Shown: piece after piece, positions 35,884-44,328 of the stretch | Layout: each line of letters starts with the position of its first letter | How positions within the stretch are numbered: the first letter of the stretch is position 1 | NCBI RefSeq assembly: GCF_000620805.1 | Contig: NZ_KK211187.1 | Span: forward strand, 3,002,557-3,066,556 | Direction: 5' to 3' | Length of the DNA stretch: 64,000 bases | From: Exiguobacterium undae DSM 14481 | Lineage (GTDB): Bacteria > Bacillota > Bacilli > Exiguobacteriales > Exiguobacteriaceae | Notes under the pieces: model-generated | Told to the model about the DNA's origin: nothing | The model's database searches: none | The model's input: only the letters and a program-made list of their open reading frames with translations | Program-made: the position numbers and the translations under genes

Positions 35884-36581
35884 CGGACTTCCTCCTTTGT
35901 TTTCAGTACTGCCGTGAGCTGATCGAGCCGATCAATCGTATAAGTGGGTGTCAGTTCCACAGGTACTGCGGCATGACCGGGATTAAACCAACACGTCGCA
36001 ATTCCTGCCGAGATGCCGCCCTGGATGTCTGCTGTCAACGAGTCGCCGATGATCAACGTCTGATCGCGCGTCGCATCCGGGATCCGGTCAAACACGTAAT
36101 CAAAAAAGGCTGGCATCGGTTTTTGATAGCCGGTTTCTTCCGAGACAAAAATCCCGTCAAAATAAGGCGCCAGGCCAGATCCTTTGAGTCGTGCATGTTG
36201 CGTCGCCGCGACACCGTTCGTCACGACATACAGCCGATACTTCCCCTTGAGCGATTCGAGCAGCTCGATTGCCCCTGCAATCAGTTCCGTCCCTTGACTC
36301 AAGTACGCACGGTAACGAGTATCCATTCGACTGCCGTCGACCGTCCGGCCCTGCTCGGCAAAAAACGCCACAAAACGTGACGTAATCACTTCCTGCCGTG
36401 TTACCTCTCCCCGTTCAAGTGCCTGCCATAAGGAGCGGTTGATCGTCCGGTAACGGGCTTCCCGTTCGTCCGTCCACTCGAGTTGTTCCTCTTCAAACAA
36501 TTGCCGTAACGCCGCGCGTTCCGTCGCATCAAAATCAAGCAAAGTATGATCGATATCAAATAATAATGTCGTGTAATTCAT
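35880..36581 (-). CDS. HAD family hydrolase, YjjG/YfnB type
   Basis: 233 residues. The four HAD motifs are in order: nucleophile FDIDHTLLDF (Asp 9, Asp 11), YVVTNG, Lys in ETGYQKPMPAFF and IIGDSLTADIQGG. The helical cap insert after motif I and the overall length fit the YjjG/YfnB group of nucleotide phosphatases, which clean up non-canonical pyrimidine nucleotides; YfnB is also linked to sugar phosphates. It lies three bases after a DMT transporter gene and overlaps the oxidoreductase gene. Confidence 0.82.
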   Translation of the reverse strand: MNYTTLLFDIDHTLLDFDATERAALRQLFEEEQLEWTDEREARYRTINRSLWQALERGEVTRQEVITSRFVAFFAEQGRTVDGSRMDTRYRAYLSQGTELIAGAIELLESLKGKYRLYVVTNGVAATQHARLKGSGLAPYFDGIFVSEETGYQKPMPAFFDYVFDRIPDATRDQTLIIGDSLTADIQGGISAGIATCWFNPGHAAVPVELTPTYTIDRLDQLTAVLKTKEEVR

Positions 36582-36584
36582 CCG

Positions 36585-37055
36585 TCAGGCTCCTTTTCGT
36601 AACATCCGTCGTTCGGTTAACTTGCCGCCGAGTTGGAATAATAAAACACCGCCGCCAATCAGGACAACACCGACGGCTTTCGTCCACGTAAATGCCACTT
36701 GATCGAGACCAAACCACCCGAGCGTATCCCACAGCAAGGCAAACAGGATTTGTGAGACCATGACGATTGAAATCGCATAACTCGGTCCGAGCTGTTGCAC
36801 CCCTTGCGTTACGCACAAAACAACACCGACTCCGATGATGCCGCTGAACCAAAACCATGGTTGCATCCCACTCGTTGAAAAAAGACCACCGCCTTCAACA
36901 AGCAGTCCGATCGTCAGTGAGGCCAGGAATCCGAGTCCGAGGACAAGCGTCGTCGTCGCCCATGCGCCGACACGTTCCTTGACCTTGGCATTAAACGTAT
37001 TCTGAATACAGACCATCATGCCGCCGAATAAAGCCAGAACTATTCCAAGTGTCAT
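36585..37055 (-). CDS. Half-size DMT transporter (DUF606/YdcZ family), first copy
   Basis: 156 residues with five hydrophobic helices, beginning LGIVLALFGGMMVCIQNTFNAKV, the N-terminal repeat of the YdcZ/DUF606 branch of the drug/metabolite transporter superfamily. Such half-size proteins work as dimers. The second copy at 37749 is its paralogue and probable partner, so the two may form an antiparallel heterodimer. A Crp/Fnr regulator gene lies between them with 12-bp gaps on each side. The cargo is unknown. Confidence 0.8.
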   Translation of the reverse strand: MTLGIVLALFGGMMVCIQNTFNAKVKERVGAWATTTLVLGLGFLASLTIGLLVEGGGLFSTSGMQPWFWFSGIIGVGVVLCVTQGVQQLGPSYAISIVMVSQILFALLWDTLGWFGLDQVAFTWTKAVGVVLIGGGVLLFQLGGKLTERRMLRKGA

Positions 37056-37067
37056 CTTCTTTCCTCC

Positions 37068-37736
37068 TCACTCATAGATACTTTCGCCGACCCGTTCCGT
37101 CAAGCCGTCCCGGTCCACGATCGTAATCGTCCGGTTCGTCCGCTCAATCAAGCCGTCCTGACTGAACTGTCGCAGGACACGGTTCAGGTGACGGTAACTC
37201 GTGCCGATCAGATCCGCCGCATCGACGAGATCACTGACCGGTAACGTCGGTGTTTCCGGTGTCATCGACAAGAGGTAACTGGCGAGTCGGACTTCGACCG
37301 GATACAGCAGATTAAAGCTCATCGAATGCGACTTCAGCTCAAACTTCATCGTAATCGTCTCGAGTAAAAAGCGGAGCAGTGCCGGATTATCGGCTCCGTT
37401 TTGTTCCAGTGCCGCATAGGAAATACTGACCGCTTTGACCGGTGTGACTGCTTCGACCGTATTCATCAACGGTGTCCGGCGGACGTATTCGATGTCGCCG
37501 ACCAGATCAAACGGATGTTTAAACGATAAGACGAGCCGTTTTCCGGTCGCTGACATATGGGTAATCTTCAGCTTCCCCTCGAGCAACAAGTACATTCGGT
37601 CCGCTGCGTCTCCTTGACGACACAGCCAATCTCCGGCTTGAAAAGCGACCGGTTGTAAATGCTCCCGCAACCCGCCGGCAAACACTTCCGTCAATTGAAA
37701 CCGCGCCAAGTACTCATCCAGTTGTGCTTGTTCCAC
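37068..37736 (-). CDS. Crp/Fnr family regulator, YeiL-like
   Basis: 222 residues. An N-terminal cyclic-nucleotide-binding beta-roll (FQAGDWLCRQGDAADRMYLLLEGKL, DLVGDIEYV) and a C-terminal winged helix (VDAADLIGTSYRHLNRVLRQFSQDGLIERTN). The sequence pattern of helix 2 and recognition helix fits YeiL-type regulators. It lacks the N-terminal Cys cluster of Fnr. Its position between two transporter genes, and a 14-bp palindrome upstream of the operon, suggest local control. The ligand is unknown. Confidence 0.83.
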   Translation of the reverse strand: MEQAQLDEYLARFQLTEVFAGGLREHLQPVAFQAGDWLCRQGDAADRMYLLLEGKLKITHMSATGKRLVLSFKHPFDLVGDIEYVRRTPLMNTVEAVTPVKAVSISYAALEQNGADNPALLRFLLETITMKFELKSHSMSFNLLYPVEVRLASYLLSMTPETPTLPVSDLVDAADLIGTSYRHLNRVLRQFSQDGLIERTNRTITIVDRDGLTERVGESIYE

Positions 37737-37748
37737 GTTTTTTCCCCC

Positions 37749-38174
37749 TTACCATTTCAAGATCAGCACGCCGCCGATCATCATTAAAATGCCGATTACT
37801 TGCGGTAGCTGTAACCGCCGCTTGATCATTCCGAACCATCCGTTCCAATCAATCACCAGTGCCAAGCCGAGCTGGGCAATCAGGAATAAAGAGATTGTCA
37901 ACGTCACACCCATCAAATGAACGGCTGTCATGTTACTGAATAAGACGGCAGCGGCCAATGCTCCTCCGGATAAATAAAGCAGCTTAACCTCTTTCATCTG
38001 CCGGAACGTCCGGTCACGCAGGATCAACGTGATCAATAAGGCGACGACAAAACCGGTCATCTGGGTCAAGGTCGCTGCTTGCCACGTCCCGATGCTGTTG
38101 CTGATTCGGGCATTGGCGACACTTTGAAGTGTCAGAAAAAAACCGCCGCTGATTGCAAAAAGAATGCCACGCAT
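37749..38174 (-). CDS. Half-size DMT transporter (DUF606/YdcZ family), second copy
   Basis: 141 residues and five helices, starting MRGILFAISGGFFLTLQSVANARISNSIG, closely similar in layout to the copy at 36585 and ending QVIGILMMIGGVLILKW. It is the first gene of the five-gene operon, with GAGGAGGG before the ATG. The two copies are not identical and likely assemble together. Confidence 0.8.
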   Translation of the reverse strand: MRGILFAISGGFFLTLQSVANARISNSIGTWQAATLTQMTGFVVALLITLILRDRTFRQMKEVKLLYLSGGALAAAVLFSNMTAVHLMGVTLTISLFLIAQLGLALVIDWNGWFGMIKRRLQLPQVIGILMMIGGVLILKW

Positions 38175-38236
38175 CGTTGTCCCTCCTCTTCTTGATTTTC
38201 ATACTTCCATTTAAACGAAGCCTCCCTGAATGATAA

Positions 38237-38250
38237 AGGACATTTGTCCT
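38237..38250. promoter_or_regulatory. Palindrome upstream of the DMT/Crp operon
   Basis: AGGACATTTGTCCT is a perfect 6-bp inverted repeat with a two-base centre, about 65 bases ahead of the first start codon. It is a candidate site for the operon's own Crp/Fnr-type regulator. Confidence 0.45.
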
Positions 38251-38271
38251 GAAGAGAAGAATCCACTCTAT

Positions 38272-38310
38272 AAAAAAAGGATAAACGACGTTTCCCGTCG
38301 TTTATCCTTT
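38272..38310 (-). terminator. Terminator of the GntR gene
   Basis: AAAGGATAAACGACG pairs with CGTCGTTTATCCTTT around a short loop; the run of seven A on the plus strand gives a T tail to the minus-strand transcript. It overlaps the end of the coding region. Confidence 0.85.
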
Positions 38311-38919
38311 CATCCAGTTCAAACAAAATTCTAAATCCAGTTGTAAATGCGCCTTCATCAATCGTTCCGCTTCTTCCGGCTGATGTTGCAAAATGGCTTG
38401 ATAAATATCATCGTGTTCTTCAATCAACAACGGTCTTTTATGAAGGACCACCGTTTTGCGGAACAAGTAGATGATTGACTGCATACGGTCGATGATGTCA
38501 ATCATGACGGGGTTATTTGTCGCACCGACGATAAGATCATGAAATTCTTTGTTCGCTGCCATTACCTCTTCGAGTTCACCGGTTCGTCCGATTTCGACAC
38601 AACGTTTCAATTTTTGCAAATCCTCGTCCTTCATGTATGTCGCGCAATGGCTCGCGGCAAATCCTTCAAGCAGCATCCGAACTTGAAAAAGATCACGTAA
38701 ATCCATATCTGTTGGATTTACCACCCGTTTTTGTTTAATCAAACCTTCCTGCTCTAACTTTCGAATCGAGTCCCGAACCGGCGTCCGACTGATGCCCATT
38801 TCTTCCGCCAATCGTTCTTCCACTAATTTTGTCCCACGCTCCAGCTCTCCGCTTAATATGCGGTCGCGTATATATTCATATGCTTGTACATATGCCAATT
38901 GCGTTGTTTTTTTCCCCAC
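38302..38919 (-). CDS. GntR family regulator, FadR/FCD subfamily
   Basis: 205 residues from a GTG start behind TAGGAG. The N-terminal winged helix has RDRILSGELERGTKLVEERLAEEMGISRTPVRDSIRKLEQEGL, characteristic of GntR proteins. The C-terminal helical FCD domain carries the metal/ligand His and Asp pattern (EFHDLIVGATNN, LLIEEHDDIYQAIL). It is divergent from the sugar-acid operon; the intergenic region has three GTATAC-like boxes. It is likely a repressor released by a sugar acid or its phosphate. Confidence 0.88.
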   Translation of the reverse strand: MGKKTTQLAYVQAYEYIRDRILSGELERGTKLVEERLAEEMGISRTPVRDSIRKLEQEGLIKQKRVVNPTDMDLRDLFQVRMLLEGFAASHCATYMKDEDLQKLKRCVEIGRTGELEEVMAANKEFHDLIVGATNNPVMIDIIDRMQSIIYLFRKTVVLHKRPLLIEEHDDIYQAILQHQPEEAERLMKAHLQLDLEFCLNWMKG

Positions 38920-38995
38920 TAGAATCGTCTCCTACATTCGTTTTTCCTCTTATATCAAAGTATAAGTTTAATACTGGAAATAGAAAAGGAACTTA

Positions 38996-39051
38996 TTTTG
39001 TATACATTTTAAAATAAATTGTATACAAAATTGAACAAAGTGTGTACACTT
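38996..39051. promoter_or_regulatory. Triple operator between gntR and the sugar-acid operon
   Basis: Three related boxes occur within 56 bases: TTTTGTATACATTT (from 38996), TTGTATACAA (39019-39028) and GTGTACAC (39042-39049). Each has a palindromic GTATAC/GTGTACAC core like FadR-subfamily GntR sites. TTGAAC (39031-39036) between them could be a -35 box. Confidence 0.65.
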
Positions 39052-39064
39052 CGATTAAAGGCTT

Positions 39065-39078
39065 ATGAAAGCGCTATC
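39065..39078 (+). promoter_or_regulatory. Catabolite-response element (cre) ahead of the sugar-acid operon
   Basis: TGAAAGCGCTATCT matches the CcpA consensus TGWAANCGNTNWCA at all but the last base. It lies between the operator boxes and the ribosome binding site, where CcpA binding would repress transcription in glucose. Confidence 0.65.
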
Positions 39079-39105
39079 TTTTATCTAAAAAGGAGTTTTG
39101 ATGAT

Positions 39106-39996
39106 ATGACAACTCGTATTGGATTTATCGGCTTAGGCATCATGGGGAAACCTATGGCATTGAATATATTGCAGGCAGGCTATAATGTGACCGTCAATGA
39201 TTTGAACGCGGACAGTGTACAGGCATTAATCGAGGCAGGCGCAACTTCAGGAACACCTGCTGACATGGGGGCGACATGTGATGTCATCATTACGATGTTG
39301 CCGGCTTCGCATCACGTCGAGCAGGTTGTACTCGGAGAAAACGGTATTTTGCACACTGCTACACCCGGCACCATCCTGATTGATATGAGTTCCATCTCTC
39401 CCGTTGCCTCTGTTGAAATCGCGAATCAAGCCGCTCTGCGTGGTGTTGAAATGTTGGATGCCCCGGTCAGTGGCGGTGAACCAAAAGCAATCGACGGAAC
39501 ACTCTCCATCATGGTCGGTGGAAAAGAAGACATCTTCAATTCCGTCAAGCCATTGCTTGATGTCATCGGTGCCAGTGTCACACTCGTCGGGAAAAACGGA
39601 AGCGGTGTAACCGCCAAACTCGCCAATCAAATCATCGTTAATTTGAACATCGCTGCCATGTCAGAAGCTCTGACGCTTGCCGCGAAAGCCGGAATCGATG
39701 TTGAGAAAATGTATCATGCCATCCGCGGTGGTCTTGCCGGCAGTGCTGTCCTCGATGCGAAAGTCCCTTTGATTCTTGAACGAAACTTCGTCGCCGGCGG
39801 ACGCATCGACATCAATTTAAAAGATATGACAAATGTCATGGAAACCGCTCATGAAATCGGTGTCCCGCTCCCGCTCTCCAGTCAGCTTGTCGAAATTTTT
39901 CATGCTTTGAAGATTGATGGTAAAGCGGCGGATGACCATGGCGGCATCATTCAATATTATGAAAAATTAGCACATGTTGAAGTAAGGAAGGTGTAA
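39106..39996 (+). CDS. NAD-dependent 3-hydroxyacid dehydrogenase (GarR / L-threonate dehydrogenase-like)
   Basis: 296 residues from ATG 39106 behind AAAGGAG; the frame is open from 39019 but that would pass through the operator. Family marks: the Rossmann start RIGFIGLGIMGKPMALNIL, DAPVSGGEPKAIDGTLSIMVGG (substrate loop) and the catalytic Lys in GSGVTAKLANQIIVNLN. Members reduce tartronate semialdehyde (GarR) or oxidise L-threonate (LtnD). The kinase next to it favours the second, four-carbon pathway. Confidence 0.85.
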   Translation: MTTRIGFIGLGIMGKPMALNILQAGYNVTVNDLNADSVQALIEAGATSGTPADMGATCDVIITMLPASHHVEQVVLGENGILHTATPGTILIDMSSISPVASVEIANQAALRGVEMLDAPVSGGEPKAIDGTLSIMVGGKEDIFNSVKPLLDVIGASVTLVGKNGSGVTAKLANQIIVNLNIAAMSEALTLAAKAGIDVEKMYHAIRGGLAGSAVLDAKVPLILERNFVAGGRIDINLKDMTNVMETAHEIGVPLPLSSQLVEIFHALKIDGKAADDHGGIIQYYEKLAHVEVRKV

Positions 39997-39999
39997 CAG

Positions 40000-41439
40000 A
40001 TGATTTCAACATTTCGAACATTACCGGCCGCTGAAACGTTGGCCAATCTTCCGGCACTCCCGGATGCACAAGTAGTGGATGGCCTACTTTTCGAAGAGTT
40101 GCGACAGTTTAAACACAAGATTATCGTTCTCGACGATGATCCGACAGGTGTTCAGACCGTCCACGGTGTTTCCGTCTACACGGATTGGACAGCCGAAAGC
40201 ATTGAAGCCGGTTTTAAGGAAGAACAGCCGATGTTCTTCATTTTGACGAATTCACGGGGATTCACAAGTGAAGAAACGCGACAGGTTCATGAAGACATTG
40301 CGGCAACCATTCAACAGGTTTCCGATCAACTTCATCAGCCGTTCATTTTAATCAGTCGCGGCGATTCCACACTCCGTGGTCATTATCCTCTTGAAACCGA
40401 GGTTCTGCGACAAACGCTCGAACAACAGTCAAATCGCTACCATGATGGAGAAATCATCATGCCGTTTTTCCAAGAAGGCGGTCGTTACACGATCGAAAAT
40501 GTCCATTATGTTCTTGAAGAAGAGACATTGGTCCCCGCTGGTCAAACCGAGTTCGCCAAGGATCGAACGTTCGGCTACGCTGCGTCACATCTGGGCGAAT
40601 GGGCCGAAGAAAAATCAAATGGTGTGTTCCAGGCAGACGATGTCGTTTCCTTATCTCTTGCGGATTTGCGACAGCTGAATCTTGATCAGTTGGTCGATCA
40701 ACTCATGAACGTCCATGATTTTAATAAAATTATCATCAACGCGACGGATTATGTGGATGTCAAAGTCGCGACGATTGCACTGATTCGCGCCATGAATGCC
40801 GGAAAACGGTTTATGTTCCGAACAGCTGCTGCTTTTACAAAGGTCATCGGCGGGGTAACCAATCGTCCGTTGCTGACAAAAAAAGAATTGATTTCCGGCA
40901 ACGGTCACGGTGGTTTAATCATGATTGGTTCTCACGTCAAAAAGACGACGGAACAATTAGAGGAATTAAAGACATGTCCCTTTATCCACTTCATTGAATT
41001 TGATGTCCATCTTGTTCTGTTCCCCGATAAGTTTCGGGAAGAAATCAAGCGGATCATCACAACAACGGAACGATTGATTCAATCGGGTCAGACGGTAGCG
41101 GTCTATACAAAACGGGAACGCCTCGATTTAGGGGACAACCAACAGGAAAATGAACTGAAGCTTTCGATTCAGATTTCTGATGCCGTAACCAGTATCGTTA
41201 GCCGATTACACGTACGTCCCAGTTACATCATCGCCAAAGGCGGCATTACCTCAAGTGATATCGGCACGACCGGACTTCAAGTCAAACGTGCCACTGTTGC
41301 TGGTCAAATCAAACCAGGAATTCCTGTCTGGATTACAGGGGAAGAAAGTAAATTCCCGAATCTGACGTATGTCATCTTCCCGGGAAACGTCGGTTCAAAG
41401 ACGACCTTGAGGGAAGTAGCTGAAACACTTCACACCTGA
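40000..41439 (+). CDS. Four-carbon acid sugar kinase (OtnK/DtnK type, formerly DUF1537)
   Basis: 479 residues. The N-terminal domain begins KIIVLDDDPTGVQTVHG, the signature of four-carbon acid sugar kinases, with LISRGDSTLRGHYPLE further on; the C-terminal nucleotide-binding domain has IIAKGGITSSDIGTTGLQV and VWITGEESKFP...FPGNVGS. These enzymes phosphorylate 3-oxo-tetronate or D-threonate at O4. It starts three bases after the dehydrogenase gene, with AAGGAAGGTG as ribosome binding site. The isomerase and aldolase that complete the known threonate route are absent here. Confidence 0.87.
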   Translation: MISTFRTLPAAETLANLPALPDAQVVDGLLFEELRQFKHKIIVLDDDPTGVQTVHGVSVYTDWTAESIEAGFKEEQPMFFILTNSRGFTSEETRQVHEDIAATIQQVSDQLHQPFILISRGDSTLRGHYPLETEVLRQTLEQQSNRYHDGEIIMPFFQEGGRYTIENVHYVLEEETLVPAGQTEFAKDRTFGYAASHLGEWAEEKSNGVFQADDVVSLSLADLRQLNLDQLVDQLMNVHDFNKIIINATDYVDVKVATIALIRAMNAGKRFMFRTAAAFTKVIGGVTNRPLLTKKELISGNGHGGLIMIGSHVKKTTEQLEELKTCPFIHFIEFDVHLVLFPDKFREEIKRIITTTERLIQSGQTVAVYTKRERLDLGDNQQENELKLSIQISDAVTSIVSRLHVRPSYIIAKGGITSSDIGTTGLQVKRATVAGQIKPGIPVWITGEESKFPNLTYVIFPGNVGSKTTLREVAETLHT

Positions 41440-41445
41440 TAATTT

Positions 41446-41459
41446 TGTAAGCGGATACA
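41446..41459 (+). promoter_or_regulatory. Possible cre site between the kinase and GntP genes
   Basis: TGTAAGCGGATACA matches the cre consensus at 13 of 14 positions (A for T in the right half). It lies in the 86-bp gap ahead of the permease gene. Confidence 0.45.
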
Positions 41460-41525
41460 TCCGTGGTGGTCAATCTTCTGATTGGATCACCTGATATGAA
41501 TTCATGACATGAAGGAGAGATTTTC

Positions 41526-42869
41526 ATGGTTACGGGTAATCTATTGGTCGTCATTTTTATTCTGTCACTCGCTTTACTGTTCTTTTCCATCCTGAAACTT
41601 AAGATTGAGCCATTCCTTGCCCTTGTTGCCATTTCCATCTTGACGGCTTTAGCAATCGGCATGCCGGTCAAAGAAGTGGCTTCTGTCGTCACGACCGGCT
41701 TCGGGAATACCTTGGCTGGTGTCGGCATCCTGATCGGACTCGGCGTCATCTTCGGTCAGTTTCTTGGTGCTTCCGGGGCCGTCGAAAAAATTGCTCAAGC
41801 TGTCTTGAATGTCTTCGGGACTAAAAAATCGTCCGCTGGTCTCGCTTTAACGGGTACCGCTGTTTCGATTCCGGTCTTTTTTGATGCAGCCTTCGTTATT
41901 TTAAGTGGTTTGATCCGGTCTCTCTCTTCAAAAACAGGGATCTCCGTCGTCAGTTTCGTCACTGCGCTTGGTGTCGGCTTGATTGTCTCCCACAACATGA
42001 TTGCCCCGACACCGGGACCACTGGTCGTCGCAGAAAATACAGGATCCGAACTCGGCTTCTTTATTTTGTACGGTATCATCGTTGCGATTCCGGCTACATT
42101 AGTCGGAGGTTACTTATACGGCATGTTCATCGGCAAACGCATCAAACATTCCGGCGACATCGAAGAGCTTTCCGTTGATCCGGCCGATTTACCGAAAAAA
42201 GAAATCGGTACAGGGCTGAGCTTCTTCATGTTGGCTTTACCCATCGTCTTGATTTTACTGAATACAGTCTCACAGTTACTTTTTCCGGGCACCTCCATCG
42301 CCAGCTTCTTTGGATTCATCGGTGAAAAAAATGTTGCCTTGTTAATCAGTGTATTTGCTGCTGTCATCCTATTGCGTCCTTACATCTCGATTCCCAATAC
42401 CCGCTTGTATTCAGAAGCCATCAGTTCAGCCGGGATCATCATCTTGATTACCGGAGCCGGTGGCGCATTCGGAGCTGTCATTAACAACAGTGGCATCGGT
42501 GATCACTTGATTACGACCATGCAAGACTGGAGCATTCCGGTCCTCCTGCTTGCCTTCATCTTTTCACAAATTTTGCGGGCGTCACTCGGGTCCGCCACCG
42601 TCGCCCTTGTCACAACGTCAAGTATCCTTGGGCCGATGGTCGGAGAGCTTGGGGTCTCGCCGATTCTTCTTGGTCTTGCGATTTGTGCCGGCGGAATCGG
42701 ACTCTCCTTGCCAAATGACTCGGGCTTTTGGGTCGTCAACCGGTTCGGTAAGCTGACGATCACACAAACCTTGCTGGCATGGACAGGCGGCGGTTTCATC
42801 GCCGGACTGACCGCACTCGCCACTGTATTTATCCTGAGTCTCTTCACCGGAATTTTACCGGGACTCTAA
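41526..42869 (+). CDS. GntP family sugar-acid:H+ symporter
   Basis: 447 residues with about 12-14 hydrophobic helices. GntP features are PFLALVAISILTALAIGMP, the long GFGNTLAGVGILIGLGVIFGQFLGASGA, SHNMIAPTPGPLVVA and DSGFWVVNRFGKLT near the C-terminus. It should import a gluconate-like or four-carbon sugar acid for the two enzymes before it. A GAAGGAGAG ribosome binding site precedes ATG 41526. It closes the operon. Confidence 0.88.
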   Translation: MVTGNLLVVIFILSLALLFFSILKLKIEPFLALVAISILTALAIGMPVKEVASVVTTGFGNTLAGVGILIGLGVIFGQFLGASGAVEKIAQAVLNVFGTKKSSAGLALTGTAVSIPVFFDAAFVILSGLIRSLSSKTGISVVSFVTALGVGLIVSHNMIAPTPGPLVVAENTGSELGFFILYGIIVAIPATLVGGYLYGMFIGKRIKHSGDIEELSVDPADLPKKEIGTGLSFFMLALPIVLILLNTVSQLLFPGTSIASFFGFIGEKNVALLISVFAAVILLRPYISIPNTRLYSEAISSAGIIILITGAGGAFGAVINNSGIGDHLITTMQDWSIPVLLLAFIFSQILRASLGSATVALVTTSSILGPMVGELGVSPILLGLAICAGGIGLSLPNDSGFWVVNRFGKLTITQTLLAWTGGGFIAGLTALATVFILSLFTGILPGL

Positions 42870-42911
42870 ATCAAAAGACCACCGTTTGAAATTCAACGGT
42901 GGTCTTTTGAT
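42870..42911. terminator. Bidirectional terminator between gntP-like and phnA-like genes
   Basis: ATCAAAAGACCACCGTT and its exact complement form a 17-bp stem with an 8-base loop. Confidence 0.9.
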
Positions 42912-43250
42912 TTAGATTTTCTTTACAAACTCCGACTTCAACTTCATCGCACCAAGTCCATCAATCTTGCAATCGATGTCATGATCCCCGTCGACGAGAC
43001 GGATCCCTTTGACGCGTGTCCCTTGTTTAACGACAAGCGACGTGCCCTTCACTTTTAAGTCCTTGATGACCGTGATCGTATCACCGTCGTTCAGTACATT
43101 ACCGTTCGCATCCCGGATGACGTTGGCTTCTTCTGCCGCTGCCGTATCGGCGGCCGTCCATTCATGGGCACATTCCGGACACACCAATACATTGCCGTCT
43201 TCGTATGTATACGCTGAGCCACAGTTCGGACAGTTCGGGTATTCATTCAT
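42912..43250 (-). CDS. PhnA/YjdM family zinc-ribbon protein
   Basis: 112 residues from ATG 43250 behind GGAGGA (the frame open to 43334 is longer than the family). The N-terminal zinc ribbon is [16 protein letters not shown]...VCPECAHEW, with two CxxC knuckles. The C-terminal half ([49 protein letters not shown]) is the conserved PhnA domain. The name comes from alkylphosphonate operons, but the protein is common outside them and its role is unclear. Confidence 0.88.
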   Translation of the reverse strand: MNEYPNCPNCGSAYTYEDGNVLVCPECAHEWTAADTAAAEEANVIRDANGNVLNDGDTITVIKDLKVKGTSLVVKQGTRVKGIRLVDGDHDIDCKIDGLGAMKLKSEFVKKI

Positions 43251-43335
43251 GCTGATTCCTCCAGTACTTGATCGATTCTTCCCTTTGATTATAACAGCGA
43301 TCCTGCAAAAGAAAGCCGTTTTTCCGCACAACAAA

Positions 43336-43361
43336 GGAGACAGATGTTAAAGTCTGTCTCC
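43336..43361 (-). terminator. Possible terminator of the PPK2 gene
   Basis: GGAGACAGA and TCTGTCTCC form a 9-bp stem; on the minus strand it is followed by TTTGTTG. Confidence 0.5.
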
Positions 43362-43402
43362 CGTTGTCATCTGAAAACTGACTGCTGCGTCAGTTCGCAC
43401 AC

Positions 43403-44254
43403 TTATTCATTTTCTAATTTTTTAATCGCTTCATCGAGTTTTTCCTGATCCTCGTCCGTCAGCTTCGGATACTGCGGGTCGATTTCACGCAGGACGTCAT
43501 TCATGACCTCCGTCACGATGTAACGCGTGAACCATTCGTCATCGGCCGGCAGGACATGCCACGGTGCGTGTTCCGTTGACGTGTGCGAAACGAGCTCGGC
43601 AAAGATGTCCTGATACTCATCCCAATGCTCCCGTTCTTCCACATCGCTGAACGAAAACTCAAAGTTTTTCTTAGGATCTTTGATCCGTTCGAGCAATCGT
43701 TTTTTCTGCTCGTCTTTTGAGACGTTAAACAGAAACTTGACGACGCGGAAGCCGTTTTCAACAAGATAACGCTCAAAGTCATTGATTTGGCGGTAACGCA
43801 TCTTCCAGACATCTTGATCGTCCGGCACTTCCTCTTCTTCCAGCAAGTCATGAATCCGTGGTGCGATGACCTCTTCGTAATACGACCGGTTCAAAATGCC
43901 GACTTCGCCTTTTTCCGGCAAGCCTTCGTGAATCCGCCAGAGATAGTCATGCTTTTGCTCCGTATCGGACGGTTTTTTGACGGAAAGCGTCCGTAACCCT
44001 TGGGCGTTGAGATTCGAGAAGATATAGCTGATGGCTTCATCTTTTCCGCCGGCATCAATCGCCTGTAAAATCACGAGAACTCCGTTTTTTTCTTCGGCAT
44101 GCAGACGCCAATGCAATTCTTTTAATTCCTCGACACTTTTCGGAATGTGCTGATCCAGTAACTCGTCTTCTGCAATCCGGTTTTCATCCGACGTCGGATA
44201 ATCGGATAATCGGATTGATTCCCCTGGTGTCACACGGTATTTTTTAATGTTCAT
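43403..44254 (-). CDS. Polyphosphate kinase 2 family, polyphosphate:nucleotide phosphotransferase
   Basis: 283 residues. The Walker A in LVILQAIDAGGKDEAISYIF, the lid/Walker B region GILNRSYYEEVIAPRI and the closing DEWFTRYIVTEVMNDVL define PPK2. The loop sequence DAGGKDE, with Asp after Lys, is typical of the class III group, which phosphorylates both AMP and ADP using polyphosphate. The C-terminal 25 residues are acidic (PKLTDEDQEKLDEAIKKLENE). It stands alone behind AGGGGGA. Confidence 0.87.
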   Translation of the reverse strand: MNIKKYRVTPGESIRLSDYPTSDENRIAEDELLDQHIPKSVEELKELHWRLHAEEKNGVLVILQAIDAGGKDEAISYIFSNLNAQGLRTLSVKKPSDTEQKHDYLWRIHEGLPEKGEVGILNRSYYEEVIAPRIHDLLEEEEVPDDQDVWKMRYRQINDFERYLVENGFRVVKFLFNVSKDEQKKRLLERIKDPKKNFEFSFSDVEEREHWDEYQDIFAELVSHTSTEHAPWHVLPADDEWFTRYIVTEVMNDVLREIDPQYPKLTDEDQEKLDEAIKKLENE

Positions 44255-44328
44255 GGTAATCCCCCTCGTTTTTATGTACGTAAGGGATATTTACCCAAAG
44301 CCCTTCAGAAGGAAACGTTCAGGTGAAC

